Positions 37,081 through 45,903 of a stretch of DNA of 58,917 bases are shown here, one piece after another (position 1 is the stretch's first letter; every line of letters starts with the position of its first letter). The notes below the pieces were generated by a model, which worked only from the letters and a program-made list of their open reading frames with translations, had not been told where the DNA came from and did no database searches. This stretch comes from Clostridium cibarium (lineage in GTDB: Bacteria; Bacillota; Clostridia; Clostridiales; Clostridiaceae). Location: the NCBI RefSeq assembly GCF_014836335.1, contig NZ_JACSRA010000029.1, positions 1 to 58,917 on the forward strand, given 5' to 3'. The position numbers and the translations under genes are program-made.

Positions 37081-37545
37081 ATGAATTATTTCGAAGAAAG
37101 TCTTAATATTATGAAAGAACTATATGGTCATGATGTTGCAATGCCACTTGCTACTGTTAATAATAGAGAGGCCAATATAAGGACGGTCAATGCTTATTAT
37201 AAAGATAAGTCCTTCTATATCACAACATATGCTTTAAGTAATAAAATGAAAGAAATTGTGTCAAATCCTTATGTAGCTCTTAACCATAATCTTTTTGTTG
37301 CCCACGGAATAGGGAAAAATATCGGGAATCCTCTAGATGAAAATAATAAAGACATTCGTGAAGATTTGAGAAAAGTTTTCTGTGCCTTTTATGATAAACA
37401 CGTAAACGAAAATGACATTAACACCTGCATTTTAAAGATAGATTTAAGCGATGCTATCGTCTTCGCCAATAATTATAAATATACAATAGATTTTAATAAT
37501 GAAGCCTCTTCAAGGGAAAAGTGTGTTATTGATATAGTTTTTTAG
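37081..37545 (+). CDS. Pyridoxamine-5'-phosphate-oxidase-like FMN-binding protein
   Basis: A 154-residue split-barrel flavin protein family member: MPLATVNNREANIRTVNAYY is the usual strand pair of the fold (quoted as ATVNNREANIRTVNAYY), followed by FYITTYALSNKMKEIVSNP and a C-terminal dimer-contact region. Related small clostridial proteins are flavin reductase-like or of unknown role; not the true PdxH, as the C-terminal PdxH segment is lacking. Divergent from galK across a 276-base gap, so it may share the operator region. The ribosome site AAAGGA is weak but well placed. Confidence 0.8.
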   Translation: MNYFEESLNIMKELYGHDVAMPLATVNNREANIRTVNAYYKDKSFYITTYALSNKMKEIVSNPYVALNHNLFVAHGIGKNIGNPLDENNKDIREDLRKVFCAFYDKHVNENDINTCILKIDLSDAIVFANNYKYTIDFNNEASSREKCVIDIVF

Positions 37546-37661
37546 TAAGAATTAAAGCTTACTCACGTAATATTATCATTTTCGCAGTAGTATCAAGTAT
37601 AGCATATATAGGAATATATATTTTGAGAATATACTCCATTTTATGATTCATTCTTCTTATA

Positions 37662-37695
37662 AATTTAAGGAAAGCCCATTGGCTTTCCTTAAATT
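37662..37695. terminator. Bidirectional terminator after galR-like gene
   Basis: A perfect 15-bp stem (37662-37676 with 37681-37695) with loop CATT lies between the convergent FMN-protein and LacI-family genes. Confidence 0.85.
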
Positions 37696-37717
37696 CAATA
37701 CAATATTAAAGTCTATT

Positions 37718-38707
37718 TTAAAAAGAACTATTTCTAATAACTAACTCCGTTGATAGGCTGACCTTTTTAGCTATAGTTCTTCCGTTAATTCTCTCTACTA
37801 ATAGCTCTACTGCAGTTTCCCCCATATTTTCAGTATATACCTTTACTGAACTTAGTGGCGGATTTAAATATTGAGCTACACTTATATCATTAGCACCAAT
37901 TATATTAACTCTATTAGGCACTTCTACTGCCTGTTCTGTAAGTGCTCTTAATGCCCCAATTGCCATAGTATCATTTGCTACAAAAAAAGCTGTTGGCAAC
38001 TCTTCTTTTAATTCAAGTATCGCTTTTTTCATTAGATTATATCCATCATCCACAGTAAATTTACCTATGTATATATTTTTTTCATTATATAGCTTAAGCT
38101 TTTTCAAATAGTTTTTAAAGGTTATTCCTCGTACATCTTCAACATAATCACTATTATCTTTAAAAAACTCTGTCCCACCAATATATCCAATGTTTTTATG
38201 CCCATTTTTAATATAATGATCAATTACATTCTTTGTTGCTAATTCAAAATTTGTAACAACAGAGTCAAAAATATTTTCATTTGGAGAATAATCAACAAAA
38301 ATAACATTAGAATCCTCGCTAGCAAATCTAGCTATTTCATCTTTACTAAACTTTCCAACAGCTATGATATTTTGTATATTTTCATCCTTTATTTCAGAAA
38401 CATTATCTTGAGTATACATTGCAACACCAAAGTTTAATTCTTTACACTTTTTTTCTATTCCAAGTCTTATTGATAAATAATACAAATCATTTAACTCTTC
38501 TTCTTCTGTGTACCACTTAACTATGGCAACTCTATTGTTGCTCTTCTTTTTAGTAATATGTTTATCATAAGAAAGTTCTGATGCAATTTCAAAAATTTTC
38601 TTTTTAGTTTCGTTACTTGTTGATATAGTTGGGTCATAATTAAGTACTCTTGAAACAGTAGAAATTGACACCCCAGCTCTTTCAGCAATATCTTTGATCG
38701 TTGCCAT
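37718..38707 (-). CDS. galR: LacI/GalR-family repressor, probable regulator of the gal operon
   Basis: A 329-residue repressor: N-terminal HTH ATIKDIAERAGVSISTVSRVLN with hinge, then a type I periplasmic-binding-like effector domain (IGYIGGTEFF, AFFVANDTMAIGALRAL). Its own promoter holds the palindrome AGTAAAA-N11-TTTTACT (38755-38779), matching half sites in the galK promoter, so it probably represses both; galactose or a derivative would be the inducer (inference). The gene name is by context. The start follows GGAGG. Confidence 0.88.
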   Translation of the reverse strand: MATIKDIAERAGVSISTVSRVLNYDPTISTSNETKKKIFEIASELSYDKHITKKKSNNRVAIVKWYTEEEELNDLYYLSIRLGIEKKCKELNFGVAMYTQDNVSEIKDENIQNIIAVGKFSKDEIARFASEDSNVIFVDYSPNENIFDSVVTNFELATKNVIDHYIKNGHKNIGYIGGTEFFKDNSDYVEDVRGITFKNYLKKLKLYNEKNIYIGKFTVDDGYNLMKKAILELKEELPTAFFVANDTMAIGALRALTEQAVEVPNRVNIIGANDISVAQYLNPPLSSVKVYTENMGETAVELLVERINGRTIAKKVSLSTELVIRNSSF

Positions 38708-38752
38708 GTTTAACCTCCAATTATTCTATATTTCTCTTAATTTCTCTTATCT

Positions 38753-38782
38753 TTAGTAAAATTTTAATTTTATTTTACTAAA
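38753..38782. promoter_or_regulatory. GalR-type operator upstream of the LacI-family gene
   Basis: A palindrome with arms TTTAGTAAAA and TTTTACTAAA (core half sites 38755-38761 and 38773-38779, 11 bases apart), 46 bases upstream of the regulator ATG. The same half sites lie in the gal promoter. Confidence 0.7.
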
Positions 38783-38848
38783 AAGTCAATTAATATTTGA
38801 CGATCTAACCTTATTCATTAATACACCTTACTTTTATATCCATTATAT

Positions 38849-39562
38849 TTATTTGTTTATTATACGCTTTTTGATCCACTGTTTAAAAAATATCAATTGT
38901 TTTTCAGTATGAAAATAATGCTCTCCCTGTTCATATACTTCTAAACCACAGTTAAATTGTTCTGCAAATTTTGATACAACATCTAATTCACACAAATTAT
39001 CCTTTGATCCATATAGAATTGACGTTTCATTATTCCAATTAGTTATAGGATGTTCCTTTACATAGCAGTAATAATCCCAATATAATGTTTCTCCAATAGG
39101 TGTTGAAATCTCCTTTTTAGCCTTTAATTGCTCTTCATTTACATTAAACCATGTCATCATATTATTTATTATACGTTTCATATCTACTACAGGCGAAAGG
39201 AATAAAGACTGCTTTATTGGTTCATTATTATATGCTAACAAACTAAAATATGCTCCCATGCTACAAGCAAATATACTTATATTATTTGATAATGATTTTG
39301 CATAATTCATAATAACATTAAGATCTTCAACACAGTTTTGAACTTTACAAAGATAAGGTTCATCCTTGCGGTCACCATGCTCAGGCAAATCAAAACTAAG
39401 CACCTGATAGCCTTTTTCTACTGCCTCTTCTGCAAATATAACAATAACATCATCTGCCTTATTTGACATATTACCATGCACCGCTATAAATAACTTATCT
39501 GAATTCTCTCCCCACAAGATAGCAGGAATATTTTTTATTTTTATATCCTGTTTTTTCATCAT
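38849..39562 (-). CDS. Alpha/beta-fold hydrolase
   Basis: A 237-residue cytoplasmic hydrolase: oxyanion-strand VHGNMSNKADD, SFDLPEHGDR, nucleophile Ser in ACSMGAYFSLLA (elbow lacks the first canonical Gly), acid Asp in LYGSKDNLCE, and His in EQGEHYFH. Compatible with an esterase or thioesterase of unknown substrate. It lies upstream of the LacI-family gene in the same direction, 141 bases apart. Two adjacent ATGs follow GAGGAG; either may be used. Confidence 0.85.
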   Translation of the reverse strand: MMKKQDIKIKNIPAILWGENSDKLFIAVHGNMSNKADDVIVIFAEEAVEKGYQVLSFDLPEHGDRKDEPYLCKVQNCVEDLNVIMNYAKSLSNNISIFACSMGAYFSLLAYNNEPIKQSLFLSPVVDMKRIINNMMTWFNVNEEQLKAKKEISTPIGETLYWDYYCYVKEHPITNWNNETSILYGSKDNLCELDVVSKFAEQFNCGLEVYEQGEHYFHTEKQLIFFKQWIKKRIINK

Positions 39563-39665
39563 AAACTCCTCTTTATTTCTATATTAACATTATATTGTTC
39601 ATGTTTATTAATTACAATAATCCCAGATAAACCATAAAACAAAAACACTTAATTCTATATAAATA

Positions 39666-39700
39666 AAATGAGCCATTTTCACAAAGAAAATGGCTCATTT
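39666..39700 (-). terminator. Terminator of the enoate-reductase-like gene
   Basis: A perfect 15-bp stem (39666-39680 with 39686-39700), loop ACAAA, just after the stop codon. Confidence 0.8.
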
Positions 39701-39719
39701 AATACTTATTTATTTAAAA

Positions 39720-41717
39720 TTATATGTTTCTTGCAACTTCGTATGCATTCCATATTGCATACATAATATTTTGTACTTGACTTGCATCTCCAATTAAATG
39801 AACTTTTGGCATTTCAAATTTGATGTCATTATATAAACTTTTTTCTGAAACATAGCCTATACAAACTATAGCAGAATCAGCTTCTATAACTTCTTCTTTA
39901 TCTCCTGATTTTAAGATAAATCCATTATCTGTTGCTCCAATTACAGAAGTGTTTAATCTAAGATCAATATCCTTAAAGTTAACTAAATCTTTAAGCATAT
40001 CCTCGTTAGCGTGACATAATGGTCCACCAACTTTTAATATTCCATCTTGTAATTCTACAAGGGTAACTTTTTTACCTTTATCAGCTAACCATAAAGCTGT
40101 TTCACATCCAACAAGCCCTGCTCCTATAATAACTGTTGATTCTCCAGCTTCTTCTTTTCCTAAAAGTACATCTTCTGCAGTAAATACTTTTTTAGAATTA
40201 TCTATGTTAAGAGTTCTTGGAGTAGAACCTGTAGCTAATATAATTTCATCAGCTTTTAATTCTTTTAACATCTCTTTTGTAACTGTTGTATTATAATGAA
40301 CTTCTACATTTAAGTCTTTTAATTCATTAGTATACCATTTAGCTAGAGCTCTATCATCATCTTTAAAATCAGGTACTCCACCTGGTATTATGTTTCCACC
40401 AAGTCTATCTGTTTTTTCAAACAATGTTACTTTATGACCTCTAATTGCACAAACTCTTGCTGATTCAAGACCTGCTACTCCCCCACCTACTATTACAACT
40501 GATTTTTTTACTTCAGCAGGTTTTAATCCATATTCATTCTCTCTTCCACAAGCTGGATTAACAGCACAAGATATTGTTGCATATGATGCAAGTCTTCCCA
40601 TACATCCTTCTTGACAAGAAAGACATGGTCTTACTTTATCATATTCATCAGCTAATATTTTATTAGGAATTTCTGCATCTGCAAGTAATGGTCTTCCAAG
40701 AGCTATCATATCAGTCTTTCCATCTGCTATAGCACTGCTAGCTAGTTCTGGATCTTCCATTCTTCCTGCAGTTATAACTGGAACCTTAAGAACATTCTTT
40801 AAGATTTCATTATAAGGTATATATAATCCTTTTTCTTGATACATTGGCGGATGACTCCAATACCATGAATCATATGAGCCTACATCTCCATTAAAAGCAT
40901 CATATCCTGCTTCTTCAAGAATTTTTGCTGCTTCTATACCTTCTTCTATATCTCTACCCTTTTCTTCAAATTCTTCTCCTGGTAGAGCTCCTTGCTTCCA
41001 ATCTTTTATAAAACTTTTAATGCTATAACGTAAAGAAACTGGGAAATCTTGTCCACAACTTTCCTTAATAGCTTGTACTATTTCTATAGCAAATCTTAAT
41101 CTATTTTTTAAACTTCCACCATATTCATCTGTTCTATTGTTAAAGAATGAAATTGCAAATTGATCTAAAAGATATCCTTCATGAACTGCATGAATTTCTA
41201 CTCCATCAAATCCTGCCTTTTTTGCAATAGCAGCTGATTCAGCAAATTTTCTAACATATGTTTTTATCTCTTCAACAGTCAGTTCTCTACAAGTAACACC
41301 TTCAATCCATCTATGTGGAATAGGTGATGGAGCTACAGCTGTTCTTCCTACTATTGAAGGTATACTAACTCTTCCAAATCCAGCTGATAATTGAAGAAAT
41401 ATTTTAGCACCATGAGCATGAACTCTTTCAGTCATTAATTTTCCTGTCTTAACAAAATTAAGAGGATTTAATGTAGGACATGGCATTGATGGTAGAGCAC
41501 ACTTCTCGATATCGTTTTCGACCATAGTAACACCAGTCATAATAAGTCCAGTACCACCCTTTGCTCTCTCAACATAATACTCTACTCCGCGCTCATTGTA
41601 AGTTCCATCTGCATCACATAACCCGCCTGGTCCCATAGGCGCCATTACAAATCTGTTCTTAATTTCTAACTTACCAATTTTTATTGGCTCATAAAGATTT
41701 TGATATTTTGCTTTCAT
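39720..41717 (-). CDS. NADH:flavin oxidoreductase/2-enoate reductase family (OYE-like, 4Fe-4S, FAD)
   Basis: A 665-residue multidomain enzyme: FMN TIM barrel (1-355, FVMAPMGPGG, HAVHEGYLLDQF, GRPLLADAEIPNK), 4Fe-4S motif CLSCQEGCMGR followed by a fourth Cys, then FAD motif VVIVGGGVAGLESA and NAD(P) motif VIIGAGLVGCETA. This is the layout of 2,4-dienoyl-CoA reductase, clostridial 2-enoate reductase and BaiCD/BaiH. The natural substrate is an unsaturated acid, its CoA ester or an enone. ATG 41717 is chosen (GGAGGG eight bases upstream); the ATG at 41732 overlaps the ribosome site. Divergent TetR gene adjoins. Confidence 0.93.
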   Translation of the reverse strand: MKAKYQNLYEPIKIGKLEIKNRFVMAPMGPGGLCDADGTYNERGVEYYVERAKGGTGLIMTGVTMVENDIEKCALPSMPCPTLNPLNFVKTGKLMTERVHAHGAKIFLQLSAGFGRVSIPSIVGRTAVAPSPIPHRWIEGVTCRELTVEEIKTYVRKFAESAAIAKKAGFDGVEIHAVHEGYLLDQFAISFFNNRTDEYGGSLKNRLRFAIEIVQAIKESCGQDFPVSLRYSIKSFIKDWKQGALPGEEFEEKGRDIEEGIEAAKILEEAGYDAFNGDVGSYDSWYWSHPPMYQEKGLYIPYNEILKNVLKVPVITAGRMEDPELASSAIADGKTDMIALGRPLLADAEIPNKILADEYDKVRPCLSCQEGCMGRLASYATISCAVNPACGRENEYGLKPAEVKKSVVIVGGGVAGLESARVCAIRGHKVTLFEKTDRLGGNIIPGGVPDFKDDDRALAKWYTNELKDLNVEVHYNTTVTKEMLKELKADEIILATGSTPRTLNIDNSKKVFTAEDVLLGKEEAGESTVIIGAGLVGCETALWLADKGKKVTLVELQDGILKVGGPLCHANEDMLKDLVNFKDIDLRLNTSVIGATDNGFILKSGDKEEVIEADSAIVCIGYVSEKSLYNDIKFEMPKVHLIGDASQVQNIMYAIWNAYEVARNI

Positions 41718-41760
41718 TTTAGAACCCTCCATCCATAATTAACATTTTTTCATAAGTAAA

Positions 41761-41819
41761 TTCACTGAATCAATTCACTGAACAATTTCATTATAATTTC
41801 TTTGATATATTTTTGTCAA
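41761..41819 (-). promoter_or_regulatory. Promoter and tandem TTCACTGAA operators of the enoate-reductase-like gene
   Basis: TTGACA (41819-41814) and TATAAT (41795-41790) on the minus strand are 18 bases apart. Just downstream, over the expected transcription start, lie two copies of the odd palindrome TTCACTGAA (41761-41769 and 41774-41782), 13 bases apart, a likely site for the divergent TetR-family protein. Confidence 0.75.
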
Positions 41820-41916
41820 TCTGTTTTGTTTAAATAATATCAAGATATTGTTTTATTTGACAAAAAAACTTTATGAAATATAATTAACTTTAGAATATTT
41901 TTTAGAGGAGAAATAT

Positions 41917-42510
41917 ATGAAAAATCAAGGACTAACCAGTCGTCAGTTACAAGCACAAAAGACTAAAAATAAACTTTATAAGATTTCAATTGAATTACTT
42001 GAAAAGCAAGGATATGAAAAATTAAAAATTGAAGATATATGCAAGAAAGCCGGTGTATCTGTAGGTTCTTTTTATAATTATTTTAACTCAAAGAATGATA
42101 TACTTATAGAAGTATATAAACGAGCTGATAATTACTTCGAAAATGAAGTAAAAAATAATCTTACAAGTACTAATAATTTAGATAAAATAATTGAATTCTT
42201 TGATTACTATGGAAAATATAACGATATAGTTGGTATTGATATAATGAAACAATTATATAATTCTAGCAATAAAATATTTCCTCAAAAAGGAAGACTCATG
42301 CAAGTCTTGCTCAAAGAAATTATACTTGAAGGACAAAGCAAGAATGAAATATCATCAAATATGACACCTGAAGAAATATGTGATTATCTTTTTATTTCAG
42401 CTAGAGGCCTTATTTATGACTGGTGCCTCCACGATGGCACTTATAACATAGTTGAAGCTATGCATAAATATATTTCATTACTTATTACTATATTTAAAGC
42501 TAATAATTAA
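41917..42510 (+). CDS. TetR/AcrR-family regulator
   Basis: A 197-residue repressor with an N-terminal HTH (TKNKLYKISIELLEKQGYEK, ICKKAGVSVGSFYNYFNSK) and a helical ligand domain. It is divergent from the OYE-like reductase gene, 200 bases apart, and likely represses it through the tandem TTCACTGAA palindromes. Its own promoter appears as TTGACA-16-TATAAT just upstream. The start follows GAGGAG. Confidence 0.93.
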   Translation: MKNQGLTSRQLQAQKTKNKLYKISIELLEKQGYEKLKIEDICKKAGVSVGSFYNYFNSKNDILIEVYKRADNYFENEVKNNLTSTNNLDKIIEFFDYYGKYNDIVGIDIMKQLYNSSNKIFPQKGRLMQVLLKEIILEGQSKNEISSNMTPEEICDYLFISARGLIYDWCLHDGTYNIVEAMHKYISLLITIFKANN

Positions 42511-42598
42511 TTTAGAACTATACTCGCATTATTACAAATTATTCATTTCATTTCTCATGCTTTTATAGTAGACACTATATATATTTATACTAAATAAT

Positions 42599-42634
42599 AA
42601 AAATCGCAAATTCATCTTTGAAAATGCGATTTTT
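42599..42634. terminator. Bidirectional terminator between TetR and CE2-type genes
   Basis: A 10-bp stem AAAAATCGCA/TGCGATTTTT with a 16-base loop and T/A runs on both sides, between convergent genes. Confidence 0.85.
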
Positions 42635-42677
42635 ACTATTTACTTTATTATATCTCTATCTGAGCTTTTAGATAAAC

Positions 42678-43871
42678 TTAGTTTTTCCATCCTAAATCCT
42701 TTTGAATTTGAGAAGCAAGTTGATTTGCCATAAGTTCATGTGTTTTCACACTAGGATGCCAATCTTCCCCTAAACCATTTGCAAAATCTTGTGCTGGGAA
42801 TTCAATAAAATGAACTTTATTATCTCCAGAAGCTTCTTTTGAAGTAGCTATTTGACTTATATAGTCCCTTGCACTATTAAGATTATCCCCACCAAGCATA
42901 GGTCCTACTGCACAGTAAATATCAGCCTTTGGATAATCTGTACGCACTTTATTTACAAGTCTTGTATATGCGTTTGTAAATGCAACTTTATCTGGAACTC
43001 CTATGCTGTAGTCATTAGTACAAAGATTTATAACTACAACTTGTGGAACCCAATTTTTAGAATCCCATTTTAAAGTTTTGTCATATGGTAATACTTGATC
43101 TACTAAATCTGGCATTACATCTGTAGTATCTCCCCCATAATTACGAATTACTCCTTTTCCTGACCAACAAATAGTCATTGGATCTGCTCCTAAAAGCTTA
43201 GCTGTCAAAGCTCCATAAGCTAAAGATGCATTTTCATTTTTAGTTGTAAATGTTTGATACTGGCTTGTTCCCTCATTTCCATAACCACAAGTAATTGAAT
43301 CACCAATAAACATTATACGTCTTGAAGAAGCTGCTGGAGGAGAAGATAACTTTCCATTTGAAACCTTGAATCCTAAAAATTGAGCCTCTCCTACATTAGC
43401 TTCTGTCCTTTTAACTAATTCTATAGTATGCTTCTTTTTGCTCAAACCAGATGCTAACACGATAGGTGATGTTGTTGTAGGTGTAACATTAATAGGTTTC
43501 TGATTTACTCCATCAACTATTACATTAAACCAGTTATCTCCTGATGATTTTAAATTTACACTTATCCCAGTTCCACTGAAATTAGCTTTTATAGTAGTGT
43601 CACTCCATGCAAACTTTGGCCCAGCAGAATCTCTTGTATCAAAACGACCAACAAAAAGAGCCCGTGATTTTGACTTCTTATCGTTTAGATTTTGAGAATT
43701 AATCTCTGGCAAATTATTAAAGGTTGATTGACTAAAATTATACACAGTACTAGAGTATTCTTTATTTTGTTTCAACTCATTTATACCATTAGTTGTAGAT
43801 GCTTTTGCCATTGGTGTAAAACTAATTAATGCCATAGACATGGCTAGTAAAAAAGTAATCTTTTTTTTCAT
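42678..43871 (-). CDS. Secreted SGNH/GDSL esterase, CE2-type (acetylxylan/acetyl-glucomannan esterase)
   Basis: Exported by a signal peptide ending near AKAS (residues 1-25). An N-terminal jelly-roll domain (about 70-175) precedes the SGNH hydrolase domain: block I FIGDSITCGYGNEG with catalytic Ser, block III VINLCTNDYS, and the DWHPS dyad near the C-terminus. This two-domain layout is that of carbohydrate esterase family 2, which removes acetyl groups from plant polysaccharides. It fits with the GH16 and PL9-type genes of the window as part of a secreted plant-wall toolkit. The start follows GAGGGGG. Confidence 0.88.
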   Translation of the reverse strand: MKKKITFLLAMSMALISFTPMAKASTTNGINELKQNKEYSSTVYNFSQSTFNNLPEINSQNLNDKKSKSRALFVGRFDTRDSAGPKFAWSDTTIKANFSGTGISVNLKSSGDNWFNVIVDGVNQKPINVTPTTTSPIVLASGLSKKKHTIELVKRTEANVGEAQFLGFKVSNGKLSSPPAASSRRIMFIGDSITCGYGNEGTSQYQTFTTKNENASLAYGALTAKLLGADPMTICWSGKGVIRNYGGDTTDVMPDLVDQVLPYDKTLKWDSKNWVPQVVVINLCTNDYSIGVPDKVAFTNAYTRLVNKVRTDYPKADIYCAVGPMLGGDNLNSARDYISQIATSKEASGDNKVHFIEFPAQDFANGLGEDWHPSVKTHELMANQLASQIQKDLGWKN

Positions 43872-44020
43872 GTTAGTTCCCCCTCGTCTTTATTATTTAC
43901 ATCTACATTATATATATTTTTAATCTTTGAACATGCAAAATGTCGTAAACTATTCACTATTTCTCATAAATAAAAGAGAATCTTGTTTAAAGAAATATAC
44001 CATCTCATATTACATACAAA

Positions 44021-44806
44021 TTATAATATAAACTTTTCTATTTCTAGTGCTACTCCATCATTTTGTACTGTATCTGTAATTTTTTTTGCATAACTTTTAA
44101 CATAATCATCGGCATTTCCCATGGCTATTCCGCATCCCACTGTTGATAACATTTCTATGTCATTTTTTCCATCACCAAAAGCATAACTATTTTCTATAGG
44201 AATACCTAAGTACTCTAACGCCCTTAAAATTCCTGATGCTTTTGAATTTGTTTTTGAGTATAACTCAAATAAGCCTCCATCTTCATTATGAATATAATCA
44301 AGCTTACCTTCTATTAAAGATGAACAATATTCTATTCCACTTTTATCATTGCATACCATTTCAATTTTATATATATCCACCTCTTCAAGATTGTAATCAT
44401 CTTGTAGATATTTTTTAGGTATGCTATAAGAATCATATATGGAATGTAATTTTTTATATTCATCTTTAATATATGAGTATATTTCCCCTTGCAATATATA
44501 TTCAATATTATTTCTTTCAAAGTTAATTACTAACTCTTTTATAAGCTCTTTATCAATAGGTTCTTTATATATACACCTATCTTTAATTTTTACATATGCT
44601 CCATTGGTAAGTACAAAACCATCAAATCCAAAATCATATAAAGCGTCATTTAAAAATGCATATGGTCTCCCTGTTGCTATAAAAACATAATTTCCTTTTT
44701 GTTGCAATTTGCGTATAGCTTTTTTCACTTTATCAGTAATATCTGTAATTCCATTTAAGCAATCCATTAAAGTTCCATCAATATCAAAAAATATTGCCTT
44801 TTTCAT
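44021..44806 (-). CDS. Cof-type HAD-IIB sugar-phosphate phosphatase
   Basis: A 261-residue HAD phosphatase of the Cof/YbiV class: motif I FFDIDGTLMD, motif II FIATGRP, and C-terminal motif IV FGDGKNDIEML with GCGIAMGNADDYVK. The substrate is probably a sugar or nucleotide phosphate; not deducible. Divergent DeoR-family regulator adjoins, which often controls sugar-phosphate metabolism. The start follows AAGGTG. Confidence 0.9.
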   Translation of the reverse strand: MKKAIFFDIDGTLMDCLNGITDITDKVKKAIRKLQQKGNYVFIATGRPYAFLNDALYDFGFDGFVLTNGAYVKIKDRCIYKEPIDKELIKELVINFERNNIEYILQGEIYSYIKDEYKKLHSIYDSYSIPKKYLQDDYNLEEVDIYKIEMVCNDKSGIEYCSSLIEGKLDYIHNEDGGLFELYSKTNSKASGILRALEYLGIPIENSYAFGDGKNDIEMLSTVGCGIAMGNADDYVKSYAKKITDTVQNDGVALEIEKFIL

Positions 44807-44964
44807 AATTTCACCTTACCCCCTGCTCCTATTATCATTCATTACTATTTATTATTATTTACTACCATTATAAGCCATTTTTTCTTATAGTTCAATTGAT
44901 TTTATTGATTTTTAATTTAATTATTGCTAAAATAAAACTAAATGAGAATGAATTGGAGGAAACT

Positions 44965-45729
44965 ATGTTTATTGAAGAAAGATACAAACATATATTAGAC
45001 TTATTAGAAAAGGACGGAAAAGTATTAGTAAAAGATCTAAGCTCACAATTTCAAGTAAGTGAAAGTATGATCAGAAAAGACCTTCAAGTTTTAGAGAAAA
45101 ACAACTTACTACAACGTACTTATGGTGGCGCTATTAATATAAAACGTACTTTAGTAAATAGCGAAAGTTTCTCCAAGCGAGTTGAAAAAGATATGGATTT
45201 GAAAAAAATCATCGCTCAAAAATCCTATAATCTAATAAAAGATGACGATACAGTTTTTTTAGATGCATCAAGTATTTCATATATTATTGCCAAACTAATT
45301 TTACAAAATAATAAGAATATCACATTAATTACAAACATGGTTGAAATATCATCAATAATCAAATCAGATTCAACTACACATATTATTTTTATAGGTGGAG
45401 ATTATAATTATATTGTAGGTGGAAATGTAGGCTCTCACTCTAATGAACAGATAATGCTTTATCGATGTAATAAAGCATTTATAGGCTGTACTGGAATAGA
45501 TCTTCAAGATGGCAGTGTTACTACTTGTGAATCTGAAGATGCTGGAACTAAAAAGGCTATAATGAAAATTTCTAAAGAATTATTTCTAATGGCACCAAAT
45601 GAAAGATTTAATATAGATGGAATTTTCAACTTTTCAAATATATCAGATTTTCATAGTATAATTACAGAAACTGCGCCTAATAATACTATAACTACTTTAC
45701 TTAATCAATATGATGTAAATTTAATTTAA
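44965..45729 (+). CDS. DeoR-family transcriptional regulator
   Basis: A 254-residue repressor: N-terminal HTH (MFIEERYKHILDLLEKDG, VSESMIRKDLQVLEKNN) and DeoRC sensor domain (DDTVFLDASSISYIIAK, AFIGCTGID). ATG 44965 is chosen since GGAGG lies four to five bases upstream and the family N-terminus starts there; the longer frame from 44896 has no ribosome site. Likely effector is a phosphorylated sugar, with the divergent HAD phosphatase as a possible target (inference). Confidence 0.92.
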   Translation: MFIEERYKHILDLLEKDGKVLVKDLSSQFQVSESMIRKDLQVLEKNNLLQRTYGGAINIKRTLVNSESFSKRVEKDMDLKKIIAQKSYNLIKDDDTVFLDASSISYIIAKLILQNNKNITLITNMVEISSIIKSDSTTHIIFIGGDYNYIVGGNVGSHSNEQIMLYRCNKAFIGCTGIDLQDGSVTTCESEDAGTKKAIMKISKELFLMAPNERFNIDGIFNFSNISDFHSIITETAPNNTITTLLNQYDVNLI

Positions 45730-45840
45730 AGCTATACTAAAGCTTTTTTAAGATACATAATTCTATTAGAATTAATTTTACAATTGAAACTCTTATAGAT
45801 TCTTTAAAATCTAAATAGGCAAAATGGAAGTTTTTGGTAT

Positions 45841-45878
45841 AAAGTAAGAGAACACCTAGGAAGGTGTTCTCTTACTTT
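45841..45878. terminator. Strong bidirectional terminator between DeoR and PhzF-like genes
   Basis: A perfect 17-bp stem (45841-45857 with 45862-45878) with a 4-base loop separates two convergent genes. Confidence 0.9.
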
Positions 45879-45903
45879 ATAATTTAATTATATATTAATC
45901 AAA

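Noticed and set aside
37546..37661. 30-codon minus-strand ORF (MNHKMEYILK...) before the bidirectional terminator
   Set aside because: No ribosome site, AT-driven composition; treated as chance.
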